This document shows positions 44,158 through 53,133 of a DNA stretch of 64,000 bases, in pieces. The notes beneath the pieces are model-generated. The model ran no database searches. It had not been told where the DNA came from and saw only the letters and a list, made by a program, of their open reading frames with translations. The DNA lies in NCBI GenBank assembly GCA_020073245.1, contig JAIQFQ010000030.1:1-64000 (forward strand). Reading direction: 5' to 3'. Made by a program: the position numbers and the translations under genes. The first letter of the stretch is position 1. The number at the start of each line of letters is the position of its first letter. The DNA is from Terriglobia bacterium (GTDB taxonomy: Bacteria; Acidobacteriota; Thermoanaerobaculia; Thermoanaerobaculales; Thermoanaerobaculaceae).

Positions 44158-44982
44158 CTAATTGTCCTCTCGGAAAGTTGCCGTCCTCAGATCGGACTCG
44201 TTCCTTGCACTTCTCGACGCGGTGTAGTCGAACAGGTGCTCGGCAGCCTTCTTGAGCGGATTCAAGCGGGCCGGGTAGAAGTAGTCAGCTTCGAACGACC
44301 TCTTGTCCCGGTAGTACCTGTAGTCGCGATAACTCTCGTTCAGCATCAGCCGGACCTTCGTTCGAGCCATGCTTAACTGCATGACGTGCGAGAGCGTCGG
44401 GACGCAGTAGGGCGGCCCCGACATCCCGTCGTGAAACCTCCTGCTGTGCGCCGCGAGAATGCCGTCGATCTTTCGCTGGTCTTTCTCACTCACCGGCTCG
44501 AGGGCTGTGACACAACGCCCCGTGACCACGTTGAAACCGAGACTGTCGCCCAAGAAGTCCAGGTACTCCACCACTCTCGGCCCGCCATAAATACCCTGGA
44601 CAACGATGCTCGTGAAGGTCTTGCCGAAAAAGCACGGACGATGGATCACAAATCCGAGTCTGTCGAGGAACCTCTTCATGATCGCGGAGACCTGGAACGA
44701 GTAGGTAGGCGATGCGAAGACGACTCCGTCCGATGTCATCATCTTCTCGATGAGCACATCCCGGTCATCCTCGCGAGACAGACAGAACTCCTCTCCCTTT
44801 TCGAAGCAGACACAGCAGCTCCTGCACGTTTCCAGGTTGTAGTCGCTCAGGGTGACTATCTCGTAGTCGACGTCGCCGACCGACACCAGGGAATTCAGAA
44901 ACCTGCGCACACAATCGAACGTGTGCTTCTTGCGAGCACTGCCGACGAACGCGGTGGGCTTTTCATGCGGAACCTCCTCCAC
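44158..44982 (-). CDS. Flavodoxin/NADPH-dependent FMN reductase-like protein
   Basis: This is a predicted flavoprotein of about 274 residues. The fold opens with TAFVGSARKKHTFDCV, then 'YNLETCRSCCVCFEKGEEFC' (a Cys-rich loop seen in iron-sulfur flavoprotein and NAD(P)H oxidoreductase relatives), and the FMN-loop text SDGVVFASPTYSFQVSAIMKRFLDR. The C-terminal 100 residues are extra and basic. The start is uncertain: the strong GGAGGAGG site is followed by an ATG in a different frame. In the correct frame only GTG (44982) or TTG (45024) are open, so a one-base frameshift near 44960 is possible. Electron transfer or quinone reduction is likely. Confidence 0.75.
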   Translation of the reverse strand: MEEVPHEKPTAFVGSARKKHTFDCVRRFLNSLVSVGDVDYEIVTLSDYNLETCRSCCVCFEKGEEFCLSREDDRDVLIEKMMTSDGVVFASPTYSFQVSAIMKRFLDRLGFVIHRPCFFGKTFTSIVVQGIYGGPRVVEYLDFLGDSLGFNVVTGRCVTALEPVSEKDQRKIDGILAAHSRRFHDGMSGPPYCVPTLSHVMQLSMARTKVRLMLNESYRDYRYYRDKRSFEADYFYPARLNPLKKAAEHLFDYTASRSARNESDLRTATFREDN

Positions 44983-45214
44983 GGGCACCCCAGCCAGCGA
45001 CAGGTAACCACAACCCCGGATCAAATATGGTTCCGCGGACTCGACCAGGCAAGTACTCCTGGACCTCGCCCGGTTGGTCCCGTTGTCCGGCCGGCAGGCG
45101 GTGCGAGTGCCCGAACCGGACGGGCGGCCAGGACGGCATCGTTGATCTGCTGAACCCGCTCTGCTGTCAGCGCCGCCCTCATGGCCACCCGCGGTCCCTC
45201 CAAGCGGAACCGTG

Positions 45215-45973
45215 CTAAACGGTGAGCTTCCGCAGCCCGCCGGCCCTGACGACGACCACGGTCACCAGGACCCAGACGCCGGCGTAGGCGTACCAGAGCG
45301 CGGTCGACCCGCCCTGGGCGAACAGCGGGAACACCGCGCCCGCAGTCACTGTGTTGACGGTCGTGTGGAAGAGCATCTGCAGGAGGACGCTGCCGCGGGT
45401 GTGGTTGAAGATCCAGGTTGCGAGAACGGTCGCCGGCACGATCGCGATCAGAAACGCCGGGATGATCGGCGGCGCGAACTCGGTGCCCATGAGCGGCAGG
45501 TGCCAGAGCGCCCAGATCGGCGCCAGGATGAGGCTGGCCACCATGGGTGAGTGATGTCTCTGAAGCTGCGGCAGCGCGAAGCCGCGCCAACCGGTCTCCT
45601 CGCCCAGGCCGATGAAGAGCAGGATGAAGACGAATCGATTCACGACCTCGCGCCACGTTGGCAGGTGCGTCAGGTCGGGCCGGGGCGCGCCGAGGAGCAC
45701 CGCGATCGCCGCTGCGGTCCCGCAGACCACCACCGGGAGCAGCAGCGCCACCGCGTACCACGACCATCCCACCCGGGCCCTGACCAGGCGCCCGAGCAGT
45801 TCCTTTACCCCGGCGCCGCGCCCAACGATGCCGGCCACGATCAGCGCCGCGGCCATCGGGCCGAGCGGGTTCGGGCCGGTCGTGGTGTGGCGCGCGAGCG
45901 CGATCAGCCACGGGTACCACGACAGCAGGAACGCCAGAACGAAGAAGACGAGGAGCGGGTGACGCTTGATCAT
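45215..45973 (-). CDS. CPBP-family intramembrane metalloprotease (CAAX/Abi-like)
   Basis: This is a 252-residue membrane protein with about eight hydrophobic helices. The ABI/CPBP motif is GLGEETGWRGFALPQL (the EExxxR glutamates), followed by 'WALWHLPL' with His and a later 'MLFHTTVNT' with His. Family members cleave or process membrane peptides; the substrate here is unknown. The ATG at 45973 follows GGAAGGGCTCACC. No operon partner is evident. Confidence 0.9.
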   Translation of the reverse strand: MIKRHPLLVFFVLAFLLSWYPWLIALARHTTTGPNPLGPMAAALIVAGIVGRGAGVKELLGRLVRARVGWSWYAVALLLPVVVCGTAAAIAVLLGAPRPDLTHLPTWREVVNRFVFILLFIGLGEETGWRGFALPQLQRHHSPMVASLILAPIWALWHLPLMGTEFAPPIIPAFLIAIVPATVLATWIFNHTRGSVLLQMLFHTTVNTVTAGAVFPLFAQGGSTALWYAYAGVWVLVTVVVVRAGGLRKLTV

Positions 45974-46169
45974 GGTGAGCCCTTCCCCGATTCAAGAACG
46001 AAGGTCCGGGCACCGATGTTCTCGAGTCCCGTCCGATCGAAGGACCTCGTCGCGGCACGACGGCGGCCCGACCACCATGACACCCGCTCTCCGGCGAGGG
46101 ATCTCCCCACACCTGGCCACCGGATGGACGTACTGACCATTGATCTCGCCTTCTCGAGCGAAAGCCGGC

Positions 46170-46496
46170 TCACAACCCCCCGTGGAGCCGACCGAACGTG
46201 CGGGCGAGCATGAGCGCCATGATCAGGATGCCCGCCGCGAGGACAAGCACGTGCCGGGTGTTGCGCAGATCGAATCTCCCGATGCGGCAGACGAGCACGT
46301 AGCCGACGGCAAGGTTGAAGAGGCCCCACAGGACGTTGACCGTCGAGGAGGACAGACCTTCCCCGGGCGGCGACGCGAATGGACTCTGGAAGGCGTTTCC
46401 CGAGATCCCATTCACGAGATGGGGCACGGTGTTCGCGAGAAAGGTCCCTCCGAAGAAGTAGGCGACAAAGTGGTACCAGCGCGTTGGCTTGTCCAT
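46170..46496 (-). CDS. Small membrane protein, unknown function
   Basis: This is a 108-residue protein whose ATG at 46496 follows GGAGGTGGCCCGGG. Three hydrophobic helices are visible (WYHFVAYFFGGTFLANTVPHLV, VNVLWGLFNLAVGYVLV, HVLVLAAGILIMALMLA), with a conserved-looking HLVNGISG loop between the first two. I recall such short three-helix proteins only as hypothetical. No motif suggests an activity. Confidence 0.75.
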   Translation of the reverse strand: MDKPTRWYHFVAYFFGGTFLANTVPHLVNGISGNAFQSPFASPPGEGLSSSTVNVLWGLFNLAVGYVLVCRIGRFDLRNTRHVLVLAAGILIMALMLARTFGRLHGGL

Positions 46497-46747
46497 CCCG
46501 GGCCACCTCCCTCCCGCCGATTCAGATCCACGGAACCGGTGGGTATTGTACCCACCTCTCCTTCGCGACGTTGGCGCGTGCCGGGTCCGGCGGCGCTGCA
46601 GCGAAGCGGCGGGATCGGCTGCGGGGGCGGCTGTCAGGCTCGTCCTGCGGCTCAGAACATCCAGGGCCCGGGATTTGTGACCGAGACGCAACCCACACCA
46701 CCGTCCCGAGTTGGTCGTCCGACTTCAGGACAGGCTCGACTCGCACC

Positions 46748-47830
46748 TCACGGCGCAACGCCGGCGGGATGAGGGGCCTCGGAGCCGCGAGCCGCGGGAC
46801 GCGCGCCCGGACGCGGCAGCAGAGATGCGTACGTCGCCAAGAACTGCGCCGGGCCTCGCTGCACCAGCGCGACCAAGGCCGCGCGTCCGTTCGCCGCCTC
46901 GATGCGTTGTGCCATCATCGCGCCCACGCGGTACCACAGGCGCTCCCCGGAAGACATGCGTTCGATGACCGCCCAGGCCGCGGCGTCGGCGGGTTGGGCG
47001 CCACGGCTCATGAGAGCGTCGTACTCTTTGAAATAGCTCGCCAGGTCGGCCTGCATCCGCTCGGCATCTTCGAGCGCGACGTAGTCGCGATCGTCCGCCA
47101 GCGCGTGATCGTCGCGGCGGCGCTGATACGCGGCAAGCACAGCCATCCCCTCCAACTGGGTGCTGTACTCGACGAGCTTCATCAGGTCCGCACAGGACTT
47201 CAGGTCCGCCAGCTTCGGCGGCTTTTGGTAGGTCATGAAACCGACGTGATGCAGCTCGTGGATCGCGTAGTAGAGCACCTCTCGGGGATGATGGTCGAAG
47301 TGCGGGGCCGTGCAATTGAGGGATGCGTTCGGAGCGAATGCGACGCCGATGTCGTAGCCAAAGGTGAGGAACAGCGCTCCTCGAAGCCGAAAGTCGGCCG
47401 GCAGGTAGCGGAGGGCATCGTTCACCCAATGCGGATCCGCCAGCATCGGTCCGGAGAAGTAGGCGAGGCTTGCCTGGCAGACAGCCGAGCGCTCAGCCTT
47501 CGTTTCCTGCGGGCTCAGCAGGTTCGTCACCAGCGCAGCGCGGGAGTCCTTCGGGACGTCGTAGGCGAAGTTGACCGCGTGGGCGAGGATGTGCGTGATC
47601 GCCGGGAGATCGGCCATGCGAGCGGCGAGCGCCGCGTCGCCCGTCCGCACGTACTCGATGGCCTGGACCGCGAAGGTCGCGTCAAAGCTGAGGTCGTGCG
47701 CTGCCAGCGGGTCGCCCGCCGGAACGAGGTCACGCAGCGTGCCTCGGGCGCTCTCTGCGAAAGGTTGCTGTGCAGGAGCCGCCTGCAAGGACATGAGCGA
47801 AACGCAAAGAAGGACGAGGGCCCACCGCAT
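46748..47830 (-). CDS. Exported zinc-peptidase-like protein (HExxH)
   Basis: This is a 360-residue protein. The ATG at 47830 was chosen because a signal peptide follows at once (WALVLLCVSLMSLQAAPAQ). The likely zinc motif is HELHH near residue 194 (YYAIHELHHVGF), and a downstream Glu in VEYSTQLEGMAVLAAY could be the third ligand, as in gluzincins of the DUF2268/DUF5700 type. The rest is helical. The substrate is unknown. There is no clear ribosome site before the ATG. Confidence 0.75.
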   Translation of the reverse strand: MRWALVLLCVSLMSLQAAPAQQPFAESARGTLRDLVPAGDPLAAHDLSFDATFAVQAIEYVRTGDAALAARMADLPAITHILAHAVNFAYDVPKDSRAALVTNLLSPQETKAERSAVCQASLAYFSGPMLADPHWVNDALRYLPADFRLRGALFLTFGYDIGVAFAPNASLNCTAPHFDHHPREVLYYAIHELHHVGFMTYQKPPKLADLKSCADLMKLVEYSTQLEGMAVLAAYQRRRDDHALADDRDYVALEDAERMQADLASYFKEYDALMSRGAQPADAAAWAVIERMSSGERLWYRVGAMMAQRIEAANGRAALVALVQRGPAQFLATYASLLPRPGARPAARGSEAPHPAGVAP

Positions 47831-48056
47831 GCGCGACAGACTAGCACCCGCGCTTCGGTCGCTCCCGTTCACCTGCTGCCATGAAGCGGGACCGTCCGGC
47901 GTTGGTCGGTCTCGGCGTCTCCTCCGGCGACTTGTCAACCGTGATGTGCGGCCGCCGCGACCGCGCTATCAAGGGTCGCGGCTTCACAGTCGGCACCATG
48001 ACACCACGGACCTCTATCGAGGAAAACGTTCGAGCCCTGGTGCCGCTGGCGGCGGG

Positions 48057-48548
48057 CTACTTTGTGCCGGTCGGTGCCTGTCCCGGCGGCGGGGCGATCA
48101 CGTACGGGCGTGCGTCCTTCATCTGCCACTTGCCGCCGGCTTTGGCCATGATGGCGAACACGTGAAGCGTAAACGTCGGCATCGGCATGCCGTCGGCGCC
48201 TCGGATTCCCTTGATCTCCCCTGTGGCGTCCACCTCGGCGATGGTGGGAGTGAGGAATCGGAAGGAGAAGTCGGAGAACGTGTGCGTCGTGCCCTTGGCG
48301 AACCCGACGTTCTCCTGCTCGAACACCTTCTCGATTGCGGCCCGGCCCTGCGCTTTGACGCCGAATGGGTTGATGAGAGTTGCGTCGTCAGCCCACAGCG
48401 CGGCGCGGGCATGAGCGTCGCCGCTCGCCCAGGCGTCGGAGAACTGCTGCCACCATTGGTGAATCGCGGCCTCGGCGCCGGCTGGGCCGGCGGCAACGGC
48501 CGGAACCGCCAGGGCGAGAATGACACAAACGGCGAGCAGAGCTTTCAT
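48057..48548 (-). CDS. Exported SnoaL-like/DUF4440 protein
   Basis: This is a 163-residue protein. The ATG at 48548 opens a signal peptide (ALLAVCVILALAVPAVAAG). The rest is a cone-shaped NTF2/SnoaL fold of the SgcJ/EcaC type: QWWQQFSDAWASGDAHARAA, LWADDATLINPFG, GRAAIEKVFEQ, and a long strand HTFSDFSFRFLTPTIAEVDA. A periplasmic location is inferred. Activity is unknown; such proteins may bind small ligands or be enzymes. Confidence 0.87.
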   Translation of the reverse strand: MKALLAVCVILALAVPAVAAGPAGAEAAIHQWWQQFSDAWASGDAHARAALWADDATLINPFGVKAQGRAAIEKVFEQENVGFAKGTTHTFSDFSFRFLTPTIAEVDATGEIKGIRGADGMPMPTFTLHVFAIMAKAGGKWQMKDARPYVIAPPPGQAPTGTK

Positions 48549-48740
48549 GACTGGTTCCCCCTTTGTGCAGGCATCTGACCAGAATCTCCTGACTGTCGTA
48601 GCCTACCGATGGCATCGCCAACGCCGCAACCTGCGGCTGCATTCCACCTGCCGCGCTGCCGCAAGCCGACGCACGTGCCAGAGAAGAGGGCGGGCCGAAG
48701 CCCGCCCGCCGATCGCCCGTACCGGCCGTCGTGACCCGGA

Positions 48741-48974
48741 TTAGAGCTCCCTCGTTACGCCCGGAACCCCCTCGTACTCAGTGGGTGATAGAAAGAGACG
48801 CATCGTGATGACGGCCGAGAGATTGACCAGCATCGGGGCGTCACGGTAAAGAACCACGATGAAGGACGGGCCGAGGTCCTGCAGCTCGCCGTCCAGGTGC
48901 TCGCCATCCACCGTCGTGATGCGCACCTTCTTGCCCTTCCAGCTTTCCAGCAGTTGCGCCGTTCCGAGCTCCAT
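48741..48974 (-). CDS. Small Sm-fold-like protein, unknown function
   Basis: This is a 77-residue protein. The ATG at 48974 follows GGGCAGGAAGTC. The text 'WKGKKVRITTVDGEHLDGELQDLGPSFIVVL', read in pieces (KKVRITTVDG, LDGELQDLG, FIVVLYRDAPMLVNLSAVITM), has the five-strand spacing of Sm/Hfq-like barrels, with the usual 'Gx(L/V)' turn. RNA binding is possible but not shown. It has its own ribosome site. Confidence 0.65.
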   Translation of the reverse strand: MELGTAQLLESWKGKKVRITTVDGEHLDGELQDLGPSFIVVLYRDAPMLVNLSAVITMRLFLSPTEYEGVPGVTREL

Positions 48975-49204
48975 GACTTCCTGCCCTTCTCGACAGCTCA
49001 CTACCCGGCTCGTAGCCCTCTTGCGCGTCTCGCTGCAGTTCTGGCTCAGGATAACGCAACCGGGACCGCCGCCCAGCGCGCAGTCCGGCCGTCGGCGTCA
49101 GGCGAGGCCGCTCGCCGGCCGCCGCCCGCGACCCGCAACCTGCGGCCCGGAAAGACGTACCCGTGACAGCGACCGCCGAGCGCTCGCGGCTCGTGGAGGT
49201 TGAC

Positions 49205-49759
49205 ATGGACCGTAAGACATTCCTCAAGGCCTCGCTCGGCGTCGTCGCGACGTCGCTTGCCGGGGCCTCCCTGACGGCCGGCGCAGACGAGACGGCGTGT
49301 GTCAAGGATCTCGCGAAGGCCAGCCAGGAGAGCGCGTTCGTCAACGCGTGGCTGACCGACCTTTTCGATGCGATCGACGCCGAAGTGGACGGGCCGACGC
49401 GGGTTCGGCTGCTGGAAGCGTGCGGCCGTGGATGCTTCCGCCGCTACGCCTTCAAGCAGGAGATCGCCAGGAAAGGCAAAGGTAGCCTCGCCAATCTTGA
49501 ACGGGCGTACAGCGAGAGCTTCGAAGCCTGGATCGAGGGCGACGCGCTTCACATCCGCTACGGCAAGATCTCGAAGGGCTGCTACTGCCCGGCCGCCCGC
49601 AATCGCCCTGCGCGCCCCCACGACCTCCACTGCGAGTGCACGAGGATGACGCACCAGACGGTGTGCGAGACCGCGCTCGGGCGCCCGTGCCGGGTGGAGA
49701 TCCTCGAGACCGTGCGCCGCGGCGGCACGAGCTGCCACTTCGCGGTCCGGCCGGCCTGA
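49205..49759 (+). CDS. Exported Cys-rich protein, MDRKxFLK family (paralogue of 5923-6459)
   Basis: This is a 184-residue protein. The ATG follows GTGGAGGTTGAC and begins MDRKTFLKASLGVVATSLAG, an export signal similar to that of the paralogue. The Cys pattern is richer here: CVKDL, ACGRGCFRRYAF, KGCYCPAA, LHCECTRM, QTVCETALGRPCRVEIL, SCHFAV. These could bind a metal or cluster. The last 100 bases of this gene are copied at 51667-51766. Function is unknown, as for its paralogue. Confidence 0.75.
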   Translation: MDRKTFLKASLGVVATSLAGASLTAGADETACVKDLAKASQESAFVNAWLTDLFDAIDAEVDGPTRVRLLEACGRGCFRRYAFKQEIARKGKGSLANLERAYSESFEAWIEGDALHIRYGKISKGCYCPAARNRPARPHDLHCECTRMTHQTVCETALGRPCRVEILETVRRGGTSCHFAVRPA

Positions 49760-49763
49760 CCTC
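49664..49763 (+). repeat. 100-bp direct repeat, copy 1 (inside the 3' end of the Cys-rich gene)
   Basis: Identical to 51667-51766 except for one G/A difference near its start. It includes the final codons and stop of the Cys-rich gene. Together the copies bracket the autotransporter-repeat gene at 49946-51562. Confidence 0.9.
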
Positions 49764-49808
49764 GCCGAGGCACCCATCCCTCAAAAGATCTCAGAATTCT
49801 GTTCAAGG

Positions 49809-49833
49809 TTGACAGCGTGTTGTAACATATCAT
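49809..49833 (+). promoter_or_regulatory. Possible promoter before the surface-protein gene
   Basis: TTGACA (49809-49814) is a perfect -35, and TATCAT (49828-49833) or TAACAT could be a -10, but the 13-base spacing is too short. The AT-rich stretch (GTTGTAACATATCATCCACAAAA) stands out in GC-rich surroundings, so a promoter somewhere here is likely. Confidence 0.3.
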
Positions 49834-49945
49834 CCACAAAAGTGAGATCGATGTGGCTACGAGCGAGCGATTGGGCGCCGCGACCCCTCAGCATTCGCGA
49901 GGTCCGGGCGCTGAACTTTTGAGGCGAACGACCCTGAAGGAGGCT

Positions 49946-51562
49946 ATGATGACGAGCACCTCATTGAAGCGGGCAAACCCGGTAACTGGACCGACGGCTC
50001 TCGGGGCTGATCGAACCGGACACCCCTGTCTTCGCGCTGCGGTCGTGGCGCTGGCGGTCGCCGGCGTCTTGCTGGGTGCGGCCCGCTGGGCGGGCGCGGC
50101 GACGCATACCTGGACGGGCGCGACGAGCGCTGCCTGGTCGGTCGCCGGAAACTGGACCGGCGGCGCCCCGGCACCGGCCGAAGCGCAGCCGGTGGACCTG
50201 GTCTTCCCCGAAGGCGGCTCGAATCCCGCAATGAACAACGACATCGCAGGCCTGATACTCAACTCGATCTCCTTCACCGCGACGACCACCGCGTATTCGA
50301 TCGGCGGCGCCAACGGTTTCACGCTCGGGGCCGGCGGGATCTCCACCGTCGTTGCGGTCGGAATCCACCATCAGATCAACGTCGCGCTGACGCTGGGCGC
50401 GTCCTGCCCGTTCGTGGTCTCGACGCAGCTTCTCGTCAACAGCACGCTCGCGGTGGGCGCCTACACGCTCACGGTGACGACTAACTCCCCGACGAGCGCG
50501 TTCGTCCAGGACGTGGTCAGCGGAAACGGGGCGATCGTGAAGAACGGCAACGATAGCCTCATCCTCTCGGGGCTGCCCGCCAATACGTTCAGCGGATCGT
50601 GGACGATCAATGCCGGGAGCGTACGCGCCAACAAACCGGCGGGCGTCGCGGCGATCAACGGTCCGGTCACCATCAACAGCGGCGGATACCTATACGCCAA
50701 CAACACATCGAACAACAACTTCGGGACATCCGAGATCACGGTGAACGCGGGTGGGACGCTAGACCTCCAGGTCTTCGGATCGACCGCGCAGAGCATCGGC
50801 TCGCTCACCGGCGCCGGAGGGGTCAAGCTGGGCGTGGCAACGCTCACGATCGGGACGGACAACACTTCGACCACCTTCAGCGGCGCGATCAGCGGGACAG
50901 GCGGCATCGTGAAGACCGGGTCGGGGACGTTGACGTTGACCGGCACCAGCACGTACACGGGATCGACCGCGGTGAACGCCGGCTATCTCACGGTCAATGG
51001 CTCGATCGCGACGAGCGCGGTCACGATCAGCGGTTTCGGCGGCCTGGCGGGAGTGGGAACGGTCGGACCGCTCACGATGACAGGAGGCGCGATGGAGCCC
51101 GGTGGCTGGACGGGTCTGCCGCCCGCCATCCCCGGGATCCTCGCCGCCAGCGGCGCGTCGACGCTCGCGGCCCCTGGCCTATACGTTGCCATCATCAACG
51201 GACCCACACTGGGGACAGACTACAGCCAACTCCAGGTCACCGGCACGCTCGCGTTGGGTGACGCAGTCCTCCAGTTCCAATCGGTGCCGTATACGCCGAC
51301 GCCCGGGACGGTCTACACGATCATCACGACCAGCGGCGGGGTGAGCGGTACCTTCGGAGGGCTGGCCGAGGGCGCGAGCGTGCTCGGTCCAGATGGGACC
51401 TCGTACCGCGTCAGCTACGCCGCCAATAGCGGACGAGACGTGACACTCACCGACCTGACGCGTACCACCGGTATCCCCGCTCTTGACTGGCTGGGGCTGG
51501 TGATCCTGGCTCTCGCTCTCGGAGCCGCGGCGTTCCTGGTGTTGCGCAGAATGACCATGTGA
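49946..51562 (+). CDS. Autotransporter-repeat surface protein with IPTL-CTERM-like anchor
   Basis: This is a 538-residue protein; the ATG at 49946 follows GAAGGAGGCT. A signal segment runs through 'AAVVALAVAGVLLGAARWAGA'-type text (VVALAVAGVLLGAARWAG). The long middle is Gly/Thr/Ser/Asn-rich with autotransporter-associated repeats of parallel beta-helix style: GTGGIVKTGSGTLTLTGTST, YTGSTAVNAGYLTV and many others. The C-terminus reads IPALDWLGLVILALALGAAA then LVLRRMTM, which fits the IPTL-CTERM-type sorting signal (PEP-CTERM-like Ile-Pro, hydrophobic helix, Arg cluster). No exosortase is in the window. The gene is flanked by 100-bp direct repeats and may have been inserted or amplified. Confidence 0.85.
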   Translation: MMTSTSLKRANPVTGPTALGADRTGHPCLRAAVVALAVAGVLLGAARWAGAATHTWTGATSAAWSVAGNWTGGAPAPAEAQPVDLVFPEGGSNPAMNNDIAGLILNSISFTATTTAYSIGGANGFTLGAGGISTVVAVGIHHQINVALTLGASCPFVVSTQLLVNSTLAVGAYTLTVTTNSPTSAFVQDVVSGNGAIVKNGNDSLILSGLPANTFSGSWTINAGSVRANKPAGVAAINGPVTINSGGYLYANNTSNNNFGTSEITVNAGGTLDLQVFGSTAQSIGSLTGAGGVKLGVATLTIGTDNTSTTFSGAISGTGGIVKTGSGTLTLTGTSTYTGSTAVNAGYLTVNGSIATSAVTISGFGGLAGVGTVGPLTMTGGAMEPGGWTGLPPAIPGILAASGASTLAAPGLYVAIINGPTLGTDYSQLQVTGTLALGDAVLQFQSVPYTPTPGTVYTIITTSGGVSGTFGGLAEGASVLGPDGTSYRVSYAANSGRDVTLTDLTRTTGIPALDWLGLVILALALGAAAFLVLRRMTM

Positions 51563-52210
51563 ACCTGCTCCTCCTCGACGGGCCGAAAGAGGGGTGTAAA
51601 GGCAAAGGGTGCCAGGTTCGCGTTTAGCTGATTTGTAGTTGCGGCCTGGCGATTGCCGAGACTCGCTGCGAAACCGCGCTCGGGCGCCCGTGCCGGGTGG
51701 AGATCCTCGAGACCGTGCGCCGCGGCGGCACGAGCTGCCACTTCGCGGTCCGGCCGGCCTGACCTCCGCTGTGGCGTAACCTTCGCCCGATCTCCACGTT
51801 GACCGTAGCTCAGCCAGAAGGGGACTTGGCGGTCTCCTTCACCGAGTGATGGAACCGTTGCCGACACGTTGTCCGCGTGTTGCCTGCCCGTCAGGCCAAT
51901 CCGGGGCATGAGGCCGATCGTTGACGGCAAGGTGGCTGAACCAGGGCCGGCGAGCCGCCACCGCGAAAGGAGAAAGCGTATGCTCAAAAAATGCAACAGT
52001 GGCGGCCGATGGAGATGCGGCGTGGGCGTACGGATGGGGCCGACAACCGGGCGGAGCAACCTGCCGCGCGAGGTTGCCGCCCGGCGCTTCGCGCGGTGGC
52101 CGGGAGATGACGTGGACGGGAAGGGGGGGAGGGCTCGTGCCGCGATCGCCGAGCATCGGTGTGCGAAAGGCGTCGGCGGCCCGGAGCCGCCTGTTGGTTG
52201 CACGGCACGG
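51563..52210. other. Intergenic region with repeat copy 2
   Basis: About 650 bases after the surface-protein gene. It holds the second copy of the 100-bp repeat (51667-51766). An unusual strong ribosome site (AAAGGAGAAAGCGT) lies before an in-frame ATG at 51980; from there the reading frame runs into the barrel protein. The rest shows nothing recognised. Confidence 0.5.
51667..51766 (+). repeat. 100-bp direct repeat, copy 2 (orphan 3' end)
   Basis: Matches 49664-49763 with one mismatch and carries the last ~31 codons and TGA of the Cys-rich gene, but no upstream part of it. The distance between copies is 2003 bases. Recombination between the copies would delete the intervening gene. Confidence 0.9.
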
Positions 52211-52963
52211 ATGAGGACGCTCCGAGGCGTCCGCTGGGCAGGTGCGAGAGCAATTGCCGGAGCGGTTGTCCGGACGGCCTGTCTGATGGCGCTCACGGCC
52301 ACGATCGGGCTCGCCGGTGAGGACTCCGCGCCCGGGAAGTTCGCTGTTCAACCGGGGTTCGGGCTCCTGACGGCCACTGGGGTGGGCTCGATGTCCACCG
52401 ACCTCAACGGCCATCCCGGCTTCGGATTCGCCATCCGGGGGTACCTCCCCGTCGCAAGCCGGCTGGAGCTTCGGCCGGGCTTCGAGTGGACCGGGTACCG
52501 AGTCAACGAGTACAACGTGGCGGCGTTTCTCCTCACCGAGCTGTTGGGGGGTTCGTACGAGGACACTCGGGTCGTGTTCCGCACGTACAGGCTGGGCCTC
52601 GACGGTGTCGTCTACCTCATGGAGCCGCACGCGGGGCCGTTCCTGAGCGGAGGAGTCGGCGTGCAGCTCAGTCAGGTGTACATCGAGGACGTCGTCCACT
52701 ACGCCAACGCGGAGGAGGACGTGACCCCCCTGCATACCTCGTCCGCGACGACCGGCCTGTGGCTCGGGGGCGGCGTGGGCTACCAGTGGGCGGAAAGCAA
52801 CGTCGAGCTGCGCCTGTCCCGAGCCCCTTACGGTTTCACGGCGCAACGTCCCGCCGGCCACGGGAACACACTTCCGTTCGAGGCCCGGCCCGGCTGGGCC
52901 CTGCACCTGATGTTCGGCGTCAGGTTCCCCGCGGCGAAACCCGCGCCGGCCCCAACGACCTGA
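52211..52963 (+). CDS. Exported beta-barrel-like protein
   Basis: This is a 250-residue protein from the ATG at 52211, chosen because a signal peptide follows (RTACLMALTATIGLAGED). The remainder has alternating strands with aromatic ends and Gly-rich turns, as in small outer-membrane barrels: FAVQPGFGLLTATGVG, RLELRPGFEWTGYRV, GPFLSGGVGVQLSQVYI, GLWLGGGVGYQWAESN, WALHLMFGVRF. An in-frame ATG at 51980 has a much better ribosome site but would place about 77 extra polar residues before the signal. The role is unknown. Confidence 0.7.
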   Translation: MRTLRGVRWAGARAIAGAVVRTACLMALTATIGLAGEDSAPGKFAVQPGFGLLTATGVGSMSTDLNGHPGFGFAIRGYLPVASRLELRPGFEWTGYRVNEYNVAAFLLTELLGGSYEDTRVVFRTYRLGLDGVVYLMEPHAGPFLSGGVGVQLSQVYIEDVVHYANAEEDVTPLHTSSATTGLWLGGGVGYQWAESNVELRLSRAPYGFTAQRPAGHGNTLPFEARPGWALHLMFGVRFPAAKPAPAPTT

Positions 52964-53133
52964 TAGGGGACGGGCGCGCTCGCATGGGTACCTCGGGGGT
53001 TCCTGGGACCCCCGGTGCCTTTCTGCACCGTGCGGGGACTCGCGCCGGGTTTGCTGGCTCGGCACGGGCTCGGTGAGAAGGAATTTCCTTACCGTATCAA
53101 CGGCTGCTGTCACAGGCGGAGCAGGAGGGCGAT

